Below the pieces are notes generated by a model that was not told where the DNA came from, did not search any database, and was given only the letters and a program-made list of their open reading frames with translations. A program made the position numbers and the translations under genes. Shown in pieces: positions 33,466 to 42,894 of a DNA stretch of 64,000 bases. Source of the stretch: Mycolicibacterium sp. lyk4-40-TYG-92. GTDB lineage: Bacteria > Actinomycetota > Actinomycetes > Mycobacteriales > Mycobacteriaceae. Numbering within the stretch: position 1 is the first letter of the stretch; every line of letters begins with the position of its first letter. Location of the stretch: the NCBI RefSeq assembly GCF_030209435.1, contig NZ_JARVRX010000002.1:62001-126000 (forward strand), read 5' to 3'.

Positions 33466-35106
33466 TCAGTTGTCGGCTGCCGCCACCAACGACCGCAGCT
33501 TGATCGACGGGTTGTCCCGCTGGAACCCTTCGAGACGCCACGGTGTCGAGAACAGCACCAGGTGCACCCCGTCAGTGCGGGTCAGCACCTCACAGGACAC
33601 CTGCTTGTTCATGAATTCCACGTCTTCCGCGGAGACGACCCGCGCCACCTGGTACGGCAGCGACTCCAGCGTGATGGCCGCGCCGATCTCGGTCGCCATC
33701 CGGTGCGCGGCGACCTCGAACTGCATGGGGCCGACGGCCGCGAACACCGGTGCCTGCTCACCGCGCTTGTCCGAGCGCAGCACCTGAACCACGCCTTCTT
33801 GATCGAGCTGCTCGATGCCCTTGCGGAACTGCTTGTGCTTGCTCGGATCCTTGCCGCGGACCACCGAGAAGTACTCGGGGGAGAAGCTGGGAATCGGCGG
33901 AAACTCCACGGGCACATCGCGATACAGCGTGTCGCCGGGGCGCAGCGCCTGCGCGTTGGCCAGGCCAATGACGTCACCGGGCCACGCGTCGTCCAGCGTC
34001 GAGCGCTGCTGCCCGAACACCGACTGCGCGTACTTGGTCACGAACGGCTTGCCGGTCCCGGCATGCGTCAGCACGTCGCCGCGCTCGAACGTGCCCGAGC
34101 ACACCCGCGCGTAGGCGATGCGGTCGCGGTGCGAGCTGTCCATACCGGCCTGCACCTTGAACACGAATGCGCTGAACGGCGAATCCACCGGGCGCGGCTC
34201 ACCCGCGACATCGACGATCGCGCCGGGGGAGGGCGCGAGGTCGACCAGCACGTCGAGCAGCTGGTTGACACCGAAGTTCAACGCGGCCGAGGTGAACAGC
34301 ACCGGCGAGGATTCGCCGGACAGGAACGTCTCGCGGTCGTAGTCCGAGCCGTCCATCGACAGCAGTTCGGACTCTTCGACGGCGGTGTCCCAGTCACCTT
34401 CGGCGGCTGCATGCGCTTCCGAGGCGGGGATGTGCTCCTCCGGCGCGGCGGTGGCGCCACCGGCGGTGCGGGTGAAGCGGATGTAGTGGCCCTTGCGGCG
34501 GTCCATCACGCCCTTGAAATCACCGGCGATACCGACGGGCCAGGTCAGGGGAGTGGTGCGCAGCCCGATGCGCTCGTGGATCTCGTCCATCAGCTCCAGC
34601 GCGTGCCGGCCCGGGCGGTCCCACTTGTTGATCACCGTGATGATCGGGATGCCGCGGTGCTTACACACCTGGAACAGCTTCAGGGTCTGCGGTTCAAGGC
34701 CTTTCGCGGCGTCAATGAGCATCACGGCGCAGTCGACGGCCGTCAGCACCCGGTAGGTGTCCTCCGAGAAGTCGGCGTGGCCGGGAGTGTCGAGCAGGTT
34801 GATGACGCAGTCGCGGTACGGGAACTGCAGCGCCGTCGAGGTGATCGAGATGCCGCGGGCCTTCTCCATCTCCATCCAGTCCGAGACTGTCGACTTGCGG
34901 CCCGCCTTGCCGTGGATCGCGCCGGCCTCGGTGATCACCCGGGCGTGCAGAGCCAGCGCCTCGGTCAGCGTCGATTTACCGGCGTCAGGGTGGCTGATGA
35001 CGGCGAACGTCCGGCGACGGGCGGCTTCGGTGGCGACCCGGCCGGCAGCGCGGGTGTCGGAGGCGGAACTGGTGGCGGGGGCGGTGTCGGTCATGGCACC
35101 AGCCAT
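33466..35106 (-). CDS. prfC: Peptide chain release factor 3
   Basis: A 546-aa translational GTPase. It has G1 SHPDAGKST, G3 DTPGHADFSEDTYR, G4 NKWD, and the RF3-type C-terminal domains ending VRSDKRGEQAPVFAAVGPMQFEV-like. RF3 recycles RF1/RF2 from the ribosome after termination. The exact start (35106 or 35094) is uncertain because neither has a strong ribosome site. Length is normal for RF3. Confidence 0.93.
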   Translation of the reverse strand: MAGAMTDTAPATSSASDTRAAGRVATEAARRRTFAVISHPDAGKSTLTEALALHARVITEAGAIHGKAGRKSTVSDWMEMEKARGISITSTALQFPYRDCVINLLDTPGHADFSEDTYRVLTAVDCAVMLIDAAKGLEPQTLKLFQVCKHRGIPIITVINKWDRPGRHALELMDEIHERIGLRTTPLTWPVGIAGDFKGVMDRRKGHYIRFTRTAGGATAAPEEHIPASEAHAAAEGDWDTAVEESELLSMDGSDYDRETFLSGESSPVLFTSAALNFGVNQLLDVLVDLAPSPGAIVDVAGEPRPVDSPFSAFVFKVQAGMDSSHRDRIAYARVCSGTFERGDVLTHAGTGKPFVTKYAQSVFGQQRSTLDDAWPGDVIGLANAQALRPGDTLYRDVPVEFPPIPSFSPEYFSVVRGKDPSKHKQFRKGIEQLDQEGVVQVLRSDKRGEQAPVFAAVGPMQFEVAAHRMATEIGAAITLESLPYQVARVVSAEDVEFMNKQVSCEVLTRTDGVHLVLFSTPWRLEGFQRDNPSIKLRSLVAAADN

Positions 35107-35162
35107 GCTATGGGCCGACCAGGCAAAACTTTAAATCGCGACGGCGTGACCTGCAGGTTTGC

Positions 35163-36974
35163 CTACGCGCGGAGCCGGCACAGCAACCGGCGGACGGCGC
35201 TGCCCGGCTCCGGTGGGCGCCGGCTCACATACGGCCACGGATCGTTGCGCTCCGGCACCGACGCCGTCCGGACCAGCTTGAGCTGAGTCCGCAGATGCCG
35301 GCGCAGCTCGTGCAGGCTGGGATCAGCCCAGCGGTTGGACGCCTCGATCGGGTCGGCGGTCAGGTCGTAGAGCTCCCACTGGTCGTCGAGTGGATCGGTG
35401 CGATAGGTGTCGCCACCGCGGCTGTTGGCCGCCAGATGGCGCACTCCCGGTTCGGTCCAGGTCGCCGGATCATCGAACGTGCGGACCAGCTTCCACAGAT
35501 GCCCGGAGCCGCCGGCCGCCTCGGCATTGGTGACCCGCGACACCAGCCCCTCGAAGTTGGCCGCGACGTTCGCGGGCACCTTGATCCGCAGCAGTGCAGG
35601 GGGATTCGTGTTGGCGCCGATGGCCTGCGCCGCGCCCGACGCTCCGGTGTCGCCCTCGAGGATGTTGTCGCGCGTCATGATGTAGATCGGCCGATCCTGT
35701 TCGGCCGCAGCGCCGTTCACCACCGGCATGAGGTCGCGGCCGGGCAGTGGATGCACCTCGGTGAACGAGATGGCCAGTGTTTCGGAAACGGCGGCGACGT
35801 CGACCCCGGCGGCGCCGAGCAGGGTCGGCACCAGGTCGACGTGGGAGGTGGGGGCATTGACTTCGCGTGGGGCCGTCGCGTCGGTACCGATCCGGGCGAT
35901 GACGAACGGGACGCGCGTCGCCTCGTCGTACAGGTTGAACCACTTCTGGTGCAGCCCGCCGTGCGCGCCGAGTAGGTCGCCGTGATCGGAAGTCCGTACC
36001 AGTACGGCGTTTTCGGATCCGTTCTCGGTGACGGCGCGGCGCACCCGGTCCAGCGGGCCGTCGACCTCGGCGTGCAGCCGGTAGTAGAGGTCGCGGTACT
36101 GCTGGGCGTTACGCCGGTAGGTGCGTTCGATTACCGCTGCCGGGCCGTAGCCGGAGTAGTAGGCCTCGCGGAAGGCGGCCTGCGCGGCCGGCTTGTCGCT
36201 CAGATCCTCCATGGCGGTCGGCGCCGCGGGCACGTGCGGCGGCTCGAGGACGGGGTAGTCGAGCAGCGGGCTGCGGCGCACCCAGCCCGGGAACAGCACG
36301 ATGTCATGGGGATTGACGAAGCTCGCCACGAGCAGGAACGGGCGCAGTGCTTCCGGGTCGCCGGCGCGCCGCCTGGCGTAGCGGTCTTCGAGCCAGGCGA
36401 CGACGCGATCGGCGACCAACGGGTCCCGCCGAAAACCGCTGTTGGACATGGCCGCTCCGTGCGGCTCGGGCCCGACCCAGCCGGAGAAGCCGTAGGGCCC
36501 CAGCGGGTCGGCGTCGAGGTAGGCCTGCACGGCCACGGGGTCCACGACACCGTCGGCGTCGTTGGTGGCGAGCGGCTTGCCGGTCTTGGGGTCCTCGAGG
36601 TCGGCGTGCGAGATGTGCCACTTGCCGTCGTAACGCGTGTCGTACCCGGCGGCGCGCAGCCAGTTGCCCAGCGTCGGCACCTCACCCTGGCGCAGCCACC
36701 GCAGCCGCGAGTCGTCGTACCGCTTGCCGAGACCGTCGGTCTGGGTGACGCCGTGGAGGTCGGGGTACTGGCCCGTGAAGAGTGTCGGCCGGCTGGGTGC
36801 ACACGCCAGCGAGCCGGTGTAGTGCCGCGTGAAGCGCACGCCGTTCTCGTCGAACCATCGCCGGCCCGTGAGGGTGCGGTGACGCCAGTCGAGAACGTCG
36901 TCGGATTCGTAGGGCGGGATGGCGCGCTCTTCGTCGGTCATGAGAATGACGATGTCGGGCCGCTGCTCCGTCAT
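35163..36974 (-). CDS. Sulfatase
   Basis: A 603-aa type I sulfatase. It has the CAPSRPTLFTGQ signature, in which the Cys is converted to formylglycine, along with the N-terminal metal-binding region (LMTDEER) and DGKWHISH. A later SDHGDLLGAHGG block completes the metal site. It hydrolyses a sulfate ester of unknown substrate. GGGAG precedes the ATG. Just upstream of prfC on the same strand, with a 56-bp gap. Confidence 0.9.
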   Translation of the reverse strand: MTEQRPDIVILMTDEERAIPPYESDDVLDWRHRTLTGRRWFDENGVRFTRHYTGSLACAPSRPTLFTGQYPDLHGVTQTDGLGKRYDDSRLRWLRQGEVPTLGNWLRAAGYDTRYDGKWHISHADLEDPKTGKPLATNDADGVVDPVAVQAYLDADPLGPYGFSGWVGPEPHGAAMSNSGFRRDPLVADRVVAWLEDRYARRRAGDPEALRPFLLVASFVNPHDIVLFPGWVRRSPLLDYPVLEPPHVPAAPTAMEDLSDKPAAQAAFREAYYSGYGPAAVIERTYRRNAQQYRDLYYRLHAEVDGPLDRVRRAVTENGSENAVLVRTSDHGDLLGAHGGLHQKWFNLYDEATRVPFVIARIGTDATAPREVNAPTSHVDLVPTLLGAAGVDVAAVSETLAISFTEVHPLPGRDLMPVVNGAAAEQDRPIYIMTRDNILEGDTGASGAAQAIGANTNPPALLRIKVPANVAANFEGLVSRVTNAEAAGGSGHLWKLVRTFDDPATWTEPGVRHLAANSRGGDTYRTDPLDDQWELYDLTADPIEASNRWADPSLHELRRHLRTQLKLVRTASVPERNDPWPYVSRRPPEPGSAVRRLLCRLRA

Positions 36975-37170
36975 CTCGGTGCTCCCATCGGGGACAGAGG
37001 AATCGCCCCTACTGAGGGGCTACCCCGTCATCCAACACGAGCGGCGAGCACAGCGGCGCAAATTGGCGCGATCGACAAATAACGTTCTGTTAACTCTCAT
37101 GACTCGTGCCCCAGTGGGCTGCTGCGGCCCCAAATCGAAAGTGCCGCAACAGCGCCCGGCGTGCCGATCG

Positions 37171-38994
37171 CTAGTCGAATTGACCGGCCAGAAACTCCGC
37201 CCGCGCGGCGCTGCGGGCCAGCTTTCCCGACGTCGTACGGGGGATGCGACCGGCCGCAACCAGTCGCACCTCGGCGACGCGCACCTGGTGCTGACGCGAC
37301 ACCGCGGCCCGCACGGCCTCGGCCACCGGTCCCAGTTCGGCGCGGCCCGCACCCACCGCGCGCTCGGCCACCACGACCAGTTGTTCACCCGAATCACCAG
37401 GTACAGCAAAGGCTGTCACGTAGCCGGAGCGCACGGCCGACGAGGCGCGGCTGACCGTCGCCTCGATGTCCTGCGGGTAGTGGTTGCGCCCGTCGATGAT
37501 GACGAGATCCTTGATCCGGCCGGTGACGAACAGCTCGCCGCCGACGTAAACACCCAGATCGCCTGTGGCCAACCACAATGCGTTGTCCTCGGCGCCGTCG
37601 GCGTGGCTGACGGTCTGACGGGTCTGCAGCTTGTTGCCGAACACCCGCTCGGACTCCTCGGGCCGGCCGAAGTAGCCCCGGCCGATGTTGTTGCCGTGCA
37701 ACCAGATTTCACCGACCGTGCCGTCGGCGGCCTCGTCGCCGTCGGGAGTCACGATCGTCACCCACTGATCGGGGATGGCCTGCCCGCACGAGACGTGGGG
37801 CACTGCACCGTCGGCGTGCTTGCCGACGACGACGGCCCGGCCCGCCGCTAGCTCCGCGCGGTCCAGATATGTGGCGCACGGCTTTTCGTCCGCGCCGATG
37901 CTGGCGACCGACAACGTGGCCTCGGCCATACCGTACGAGGGCTTCACAACCGTCTCGGGCAGCCCGTAGGGCTTGAACGCTTCCATGAACTGCTCGATGG
38001 ACGGCAGCGTCACCGGCTCGGAGCCGTTGAGCAGCGTCACCACATTGGTCAGATCCAGGGCCTCGCCCTCGGGCGGCAGGCCGCGCTGCGCACACAGCTC
38101 GAACGCGAAATTGGGTGCGGCGGCGAACGTCCGGCCGTGTGCAGCCTCGTCGGCCAGCCGTCGGATCCACCGGTAGGGCCGGCGGACGAACGCCATGGGG
38201 TCCATCAGGCTGATCTGGCCGCCGCACAGCGCGGGGAACATGATCATGATCAAGCCCATGTCGTGGTACAGCGGCAGCCAGCTCACGCTGCGGATGTCGG
38301 TGTCCAGGCCGCCGGCCAGGATCATCTGAATGACGTTGGTGCACACATTCCGGTGGGTGATCTCCACGCCGGCCGGGGTGCGCGTCGAGCCCGAGGTGTA
38401 CTGCAGGTAGGCCACGTCGTCGGTGCGGGAGTCCGGGGCGACGTACATCTCGGCGAGGGTGCCCGGCACCGCGTCGACGGCGATAACCCGCGGGCGCTCG
38501 GCGGCGGGCAGCGTCTTGATGAACGTGCGGACCGCTTCGGCGGCAGCGGTAGTGGTGAGCACCGCCGCCGGTTTGGCGTCGGCCAGCACCGCGGCCAGGC
38601 GCTCGGTGTGCCCGGCGAGGGCCGGCGCGAACAGCGGGACGGCGATGTTTCCGGCGTGCACGGCCGCGAAGAACGCCGCGACGTAGTCGACGCCCTGCGG
38701 TGCGAGGATCGCCACCCGGTCGCGGGGCGCGGTGACCTGCTGGAGCCGGGCCGCGACGGCGTTGACCTGAGCCCACAGACCGTTCCAGCTGAGTTCGACG
38801 ATCTCGCCGTCGGGATTCTGCGCGTAGTCGATGAACCGGTACGACGGCTGCTCGCCCATCGCGGCGCGGTTGCGTTCCAGGAACGACGTCAGCGTGATGC
38901 CGTCAGGTATGACGATCCTGCCGTCCGGCTGAACGTATTGTTCCAGCGATTCCGCTGCCCCAATAATGCTGTGACTCAAGGCTTCCCGACCCAT
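37171..38994 (-). CDS. Fatty-acyl-AMP ligase (FAAL, FadD-type)
   Basis: A 607-aa adenylating enzyme with the phosphate loop YTSGST, LPLYHDMGL, YGMAEATL, and the A8 region GRIKDLVIIDGRNHYP. The segment LDRAELAAGRAV is typical of the FAAL insertion region that blocks CoA use. It activates long-chain fatty acids as acyl-AMP for loading onto polyketide or peptide synthases in mycobacterial lipid assembly. No PKS neighbour is present. It is divergent from the copper-linked DUF6153 gene. Confidence 0.88.
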   Translation of the reverse strand: MGREALSHSIIGAAESLEQYVQPDGRIVIPDGITLTSFLERNRAAMGEQPSYRFIDYAQNPDGEIVELSWNGLWAQVNAVAARLQQVTAPRDRVAILAPQGVDYVAAFFAAVHAGNIAVPLFAPALAGHTERLAAVLADAKPAAVLTTTAAAEAVRTFIKTLPAAERPRVIAVDAVPGTLAEMYVAPDSRTDDVAYLQYTSGSTRTPAGVEITHRNVCTNVIQMILAGGLDTDIRSVSWLPLYHDMGLIMIMFPALCGGQISLMDPMAFVRRPYRWIRRLADEAAHGRTFAAAPNFAFELCAQRGLPPEGEALDLTNVVTLLNGSEPVTLPSIEQFMEAFKPYGLPETVVKPSYGMAEATLSVASIGADEKPCATYLDRAELAAGRAVVVGKHADGAVPHVSCGQAIPDQWVTIVTPDGDEAADGTVGEIWLHGNNIGRGYFGRPEESERVFGNKLQTRQTVSHADGAEDNALWLATGDLGVYVGGELFVTGRIKDLVIIDGRNHYPQDIEATVSRASSAVRSGYVTAFAVPGDSGEQLVVVAERAVGAGRAELGPVAEAVRAAVSRQHQVRVAEVRLVAAGRIPRTTSGKLARSAARAEFLAGQFD

Positions 38995-39144
38995 ATGTCG
39001 ACACTAGTAGCGAATCTAACTAACCGACGAGTCAGACAATTATGAAAGTCACCACTGCGGGAAGGGTGATGTGACGCGGCACACCGGCCATCTGCGGGTG
39101 GGACGGCGTCCCACTGGCTCCGGTCGCAGTTTTATTCCCGCAGA

Positions 39145-39164
39145 TATACCCCCCTCGGGTACTA
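39145..39164. promoter_or_regulatory. CsoR-like copper-responsive operator
   Basis: TATACCCCCCTCGGGTACTA is close to the actinobacterial CsoR/RicR operator pattern, a C-rich/G-rich palindrome of the type TACCCC...GGGGTA. It lies about 37 bp before the DUF6153 gene, which leads to a DUF305 gene. Copper-dependent derepression is inferred. Confidence 0.6.
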
Positions 39165-39200
39165 TGATTTGCAGACCGCTACCCGAATCCGGAGGCCGAC

Positions 39201-39584
39201 GTGACGCATCGCAGCACGCGATTTCGCGTCGTCGGCATGCTCGTTCTGATCGCGGGCATCATCGGCATGCATTCGCTGATCGTCACGTCGGCACATGGTC
39301 CGTCGCATCATCCGCAGGCGGCTGTGCATCAGCATGCGAGTGCCCCGATGACCCAAACGTCCATGTCGGATGCCTGCGACTGCAACGGACACAACGGTTT
39401 TCACGCCTGCGTCTTCGTCATGACCGAACTGCTGACCATCCTGGGCCTGGCTTTGCTGTACTGGCTCGGCGTCGCACCCGAGCAGAACGTGCAGGCGCGC
39501 ATTCGACAGGCGTTGCGGCGCAGGCAAAGAGCCCCGCCGTGGACGGTGCTCACCCTCGCAGAACTGTCGCTCCTCCGAATCTGA
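39201..39584 (+). CDS. DUF6153-like small membrane protein
   Basis: A 127-aa protein with an N-terminal membrane segment, a His/Met-rich outer loop containing HGPSHHPQ, HQHA and CDCNGHNGFHAC, and a second membrane segment. The His, Met and Cys content suggests copper binding. GGAGG precedes the GTG start. It lies 47 bp before the DUF305 gene and behind a CsoR-like operator, so it probably belongs to a copper-stress operon. Confidence 0.75.
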   Translation: MTHRSTRFRVVGMLVLIAGIIGMHSLIVTSAHGPSHHPQAAVHQHASAPMTQTSMSDACDCNGHNGFHACVFVMTELLTILGLALLYWLGVAPEQNVQARIRQALRRRQRAPPWTVLTLAELSLLRI

Positions 39585-39631
39585 TGGGCCGCGCCCCGCG
39601 TCGACCCATCCAATTCTCAAGGAGTTCAACC

Positions 39632-40288
39632 ATGTTCAAAATCGCATCTATCGCCACCGCTGTTGCAGTTGGAACCGCTGCTGCCATCGCACTCGCGGCG
39701 TGTAGCCCGCCGAACCAGCAGGCCTCGACGGTGCCCGCCACCGCCTCGTCGATGCCGATGTCGGGCCACGACATGCCCGGGCACTCCATGCCGGGAATGT
39801 CGGGCTCCAGCACGTCGAGCCCCGCGCCGGCCGCTAACTTCAACGACGCCGACGTCATGTTCCTGCAGATGATGTACCCGCACCACGCCCAGGCCGTCGA
39901 GATGGCCAAGCTGGTCCCGACCCGCTCGCAGAACCAGCAGGTCAAGGACCTGGCCACGGCCATCGAGAAGGCGCAGGCCCCCGAGATGGAGCAGATGACG
40001 ACGCTGCTGGCCGGCTTCGGGAAGCCCGCGCCGTCGGCCACCATGAGCCACTCGATGCCGGGCCTGATGACCCCGCAGCAGATGACCGAGCTGACGGGCC
40101 TGTCCGGCGCGGCGTTCGACAAGATGTGGCTGCAGATGATGGTCGAGCATCACCAGGGCGCCATCACCATGGCCAATGACGAGCTGAAGAACGGCACCAA
40201 CGCCGACGCCAAGGCCATGGCCCAGGCGATCGTCACCGCGCAGCAGGCCGAGATCACCACGATGAACGGCATGCTCGCCAAGATGTAG
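39632..40288 (+). CDS. DUF305 copper-associated lipoprotein
   Basis: A 218-aa exported lipoprotein with signal peptide and lipobox ALAAC. A Met/His-rich spacer (MPMSGHDMPGHSMPGMSG) is followed by two DUF305 half-repeats, MYPHHAQAVEMA and MVEHHQGAITMA. DUF305 proteins bind copper or silver in the cell envelope. AAGGAG lies before the ATG at 39632; the open frame further upstream is not used. Confidence 0.88.
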   Translation: MFKIASIATAVAVGTAAAIALAACSPPNQQASTVPATASSMPMSGHDMPGHSMPGMSGSSTSSPAPAANFNDADVMFLQMMYPHHAQAVEMAKLVPTRSQNQQVKDLATAIEKAQAPEMEQMTTLLAGFGKPAPSATMSHSMPGLMTPQQMTELTGLSGAAFDKMWLQMMVEHHQGAITMANDELKNGTNADAKAMAQAIVTAQQAEITTMNGMLAKM

Positions 40289-40374
40289 GGGCGGCCTGTC
40301 GCCGACGGCTGAGGGCGACCGGTAGCCGCGTCCGCAACTTCGGCGCCGGTCTCCCTTCGCGCCTTTCGCCGGGA

Positions 40375-40414
40375 GGCGTCGACTTTCCCTGACCAGTCAA
40401 GGAAAGTTGACGCC
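40375..40414. terminator. Imperfect 19-bp hairpin between converging genes
   Basis: Left arm 40375-40393 and right arm 40396-40414 pair with two mismatches around a two-base centre. It lies between the DUF305 gene and the converging flippase gene, and probably acts as a bidirectional terminator. Confidence 0.5.
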
Positions 40415-40482
40415 TTCAGATCGCGTGTGTCGCAGGACAGTCCGACACGCCGGCCGCGACACGCCGCAGCAGACACAGAATC

Positions 40483-42846
40483 TCAGATCATGTCCTTCTC
40501 GGTCAGCCAGCGCATGACCGGCCAGCCGATGAACACCGGCAGCCAGCACGTCAGCACCCGGTAGAGCAGTACCGACGGCACCGCGACGGCGGCGGGCAGG
40601 CCGAACGCGGCCAGACCACCGATCAGCGCGGCCTCCACGGCACCCACGCCGCCGGGGGTCGGGGCGGCCGAAGCGAGCGTCCCACCGATCATCGTCACGA
40701 CGCACACCGTCACGAACGACGTCGACCCGCCGAAGGCCTCGACGCTCGCCCACAGCGCCAGCGCCGCGCCGAGAGTCGTTGCCGCACAGCCCAACACGAT
40801 CAGCCCGAGGCGCCGCGGTTCGCGGGCCAGGTTGACCAGGTCGGCCCACACCTCGGTCAGCCGCGGCCGCACCGCAGTGCCGAGCCAGTGCCGGGCCCGC
40901 GGCACCAGAAAGAACGTGCCCACCACGCCGAGTGCGGCGCCGCCGATCAGATAGAGGATCGTCGATGACGGGACGAAGTGCGACAGGTCAGCCGACGCCC
41001 CGGCCGCCGCGCTGAAGAAGATCAGCAGCGCGACGTGCGTGAGCACCTGAACCGACTGTTGCAGCGCCACCGCGGCCGTCGCGCGCAAGGCGCCGAGCCC
41101 GGCCTTCTGCAGGAACCGCGTGCTGAGTGCCAGCCCGCCGACGCCGGCGGGCGTCGTCGTCGCGGCGAAGGTGTTGGCCACCTGCATGATGGTCAGGTTC
41201 TTGAAGCTCACCGACTCGGAGGCACTGGCCCACAACGCGGCCGCGGCCCCGACGTACGTCAGCGCCGACACCGTGAGGCCGAGCAGCGCCCACCACCAGT
41301 TGGCGGTCCGCAGCTCGGAGAAGAACGTCGGCACCGTGCTGATGAACGGGTAGGCGACGTACACCAGCGCGACGAGCAGGACCAGCTGGATCACCTGATT
41401 GCGGGTGAAGCGGGTGATGGTCTCGGTCTGGATGCGGTCGGCGCCGGTCTGGTGCTTCACCTGGTCGCGGGCCGAGGCGATCACGCCGCGCGAATCGGGC
41501 AGCGACTCGCGCAGTCGCAGCGGCATCGCCGACTTGGTCAGCCGGCGCGATGCGGTCAGCACGGTGCCCTCGCCAAACTCCTCGATGGCTGCCGCGACGG
41601 CCTCCTCGGCGCCGTACATGGCCGTCGTCGTCACCAGTAGTTGCGCGACGTCGGATTGCAGCTGCACGTCGGACGCGCCGTATTCGGCGTTGCCCAGGCC
41701 GCCGAACAGGACCGTGCGGTCGTCGACCGTGAGCTCCGCGGCGCGCAGGTCGCCGTGCGAGATCTGGTGGTGGTGCAGCGCGCCCAGGGCGTGCCACACG
41801 TCGGCGACCGGGGTTTCGTTGGTCAGCGGGACGCCGCTTGCCGGGGTGTGCGCGAACATCGTCCACCCGCGATCGAGTGCCGCGAGCGCGATGGTCCGGG
41901 TGTTCGCCAGGTCGAGGTCGCCGACCGCGATGGTCATGAGCGCCCGGTGCTCGACGGCGCGGCGCATCGAGGTCTGCAGGGGAGCGGTCTCGTCGTTGCG
42001 CAGCGTGATCTTGCGCCAGAGCTGGCTCATGGCGCCGCCCACGCGCTGGTTCGGCCCGTACAGCTCGACGACGGCACGCGTGCCGTCGGCCGAATCGGCG
42101 CTGAGCACCAGCGGCCCGGTCCCGGCCGGCCGGATGACCGTCAGCGCCGACACCTCGAACTGGCGGCGGGCCAGCGCCTGGACCCCGCCCGCCAGCGGAA
42201 CTTCCAGCGCCGGGGTGCCGCTGACCAGCACCACCAGCGCCCCGACGAACCATCCGACGGCCAGACCGAGGAGCGACCGGGCCGGCACGATCGCGCTGAC
42301 CACGAGGTGGATCGGGACGAACGCCAGCAACAGCGTCCACCACCAGCGGCGCAGCCGGGCAGGCTGCCACGGGCCGGACACCGTCAGCACCGCGGCCAGC
42401 AGCGCGATCCAGCGGGGGTCGTCGAGGAATTGGGAGAAGACGGTGTTGAGGCGGTCGGACAGGTCGAAATGCCACTTGGGTGCCGCGATGCCTTTGGAGT
42501 TGATGGACAAGACCAGCACGGCGAGCAAGCCGGCGGCGGCGTAGGGACCGAGCAGCTTCCATTGCCGCGTGACCAGCAGGCTCAGCAGGATGACGAACGG
42601 CAGCGCCAGGATCGCGATGGCGTACGCGATGTAGACCAGATTCGACTGGGTCGGCGTGAGCACGCCGACGATCCGCGACACGGACCGTTCCAGCCGCACC
42701 CAGTCGTTACGGGTGATCAGCGAGCTGGTGACGACGGTGATGAGGAACGCCGTCGCGGCCACCAACCGCAGGATGTCGTTGGTCCGGCGGGTGATCGGTT
42801 GCAGCAGGCTGCCCGAGACCGCAACCTCGCGTCCGTCAACCCGCAT
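40483..42846 (-). CDS. Pseudokinase fused to a lysylphosphatidylglycerol-synthase-type flippase domain
   Basis: A 787-aa protein. It has an N-terminal membrane region of about six segments, then a soluble central domain (about residues 230-450). An LPG synthase/AglD-type eight-helix membrane domain ends the protein, with TTPAGVGGLALS and APTPGGVGAVEAAL. The middle domain has a kinase-like catalytic-loop remnant HGDLRAAEL without the usual Asn, and no DFG, so it looks like a pseudokinase. It probably moves a lipid or lipid-linked sugar, with the soluble domain regulating. Function inferred from the family. Confidence 0.75.
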   Translation of the reverse strand: MRVDGREVAVSGSLLQPITRRTNDILRLVAATAFLITVVTSSLITRNDWVRLERSVSRIVGVLTPTQSNLVYIAYAIAILALPFVILLSLLVTRQWKLLGPYAAAGLLAVLVLSINSKGIAAPKWHFDLSDRLNTVFSQFLDDPRWIALLAAVLTVSGPWQPARLRRWWWTLLLAFVPIHLVVSAIVPARSLLGLAVGWFVGALVVLVSGTPALEVPLAGGVQALARRQFEVSALTVIRPAGTGPLVLSADSADGTRAVVELYGPNQRVGGAMSQLWRKITLRNDETAPLQTSMRRAVEHRALMTIAVGDLDLANTRTIALAALDRGWTMFAHTPASGVPLTNETPVADVWHALGALHHHQISHGDLRAAELTVDDRTVLFGGLGNAEYGASDVQLQSDVAQLLVTTTAMYGAEEAVAAAIEEFGEGTVLTASRRLTKSAMPLRLRESLPDSRGVIASARDQVKHQTGADRIQTETITRFTRNQVIQLVLLVALVYVAYPFISTVPTFFSELRTANWWWALLGLTVSALTYVGAAAALWASASESVSFKNLTIMQVANTFAATTTPAGVGGLALSTRFLQKAGLGALRATAAVALQQSVQVLTHVALLIFFSAAAGASADLSHFVPSSTILYLIGGAALGVVGTFFLVPRARHWLGTAVRPRLTEVWADLVNLAREPRRLGLIVLGCAATTLGAALALWASVEAFGGSTSFVTVCVVTMIGGTLASAAPTPGGVGAVEAALIGGLAAFGLPAAVAVPSVLLYRVLTCWLPVFIGWPVMRWLTEKDMI

Positions 42847-42894
42847 CAGCCAAGAATCCCAAGTGGCGACCCCGTTGGCGAAATTGGCACGCCG

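Noticed and set aside
33562..35286. 574-codon + strand frame
   Set aside because: Antisense to prfC; its product has no recognisable domain, while the minus strand encodes complete RF3 motifs.
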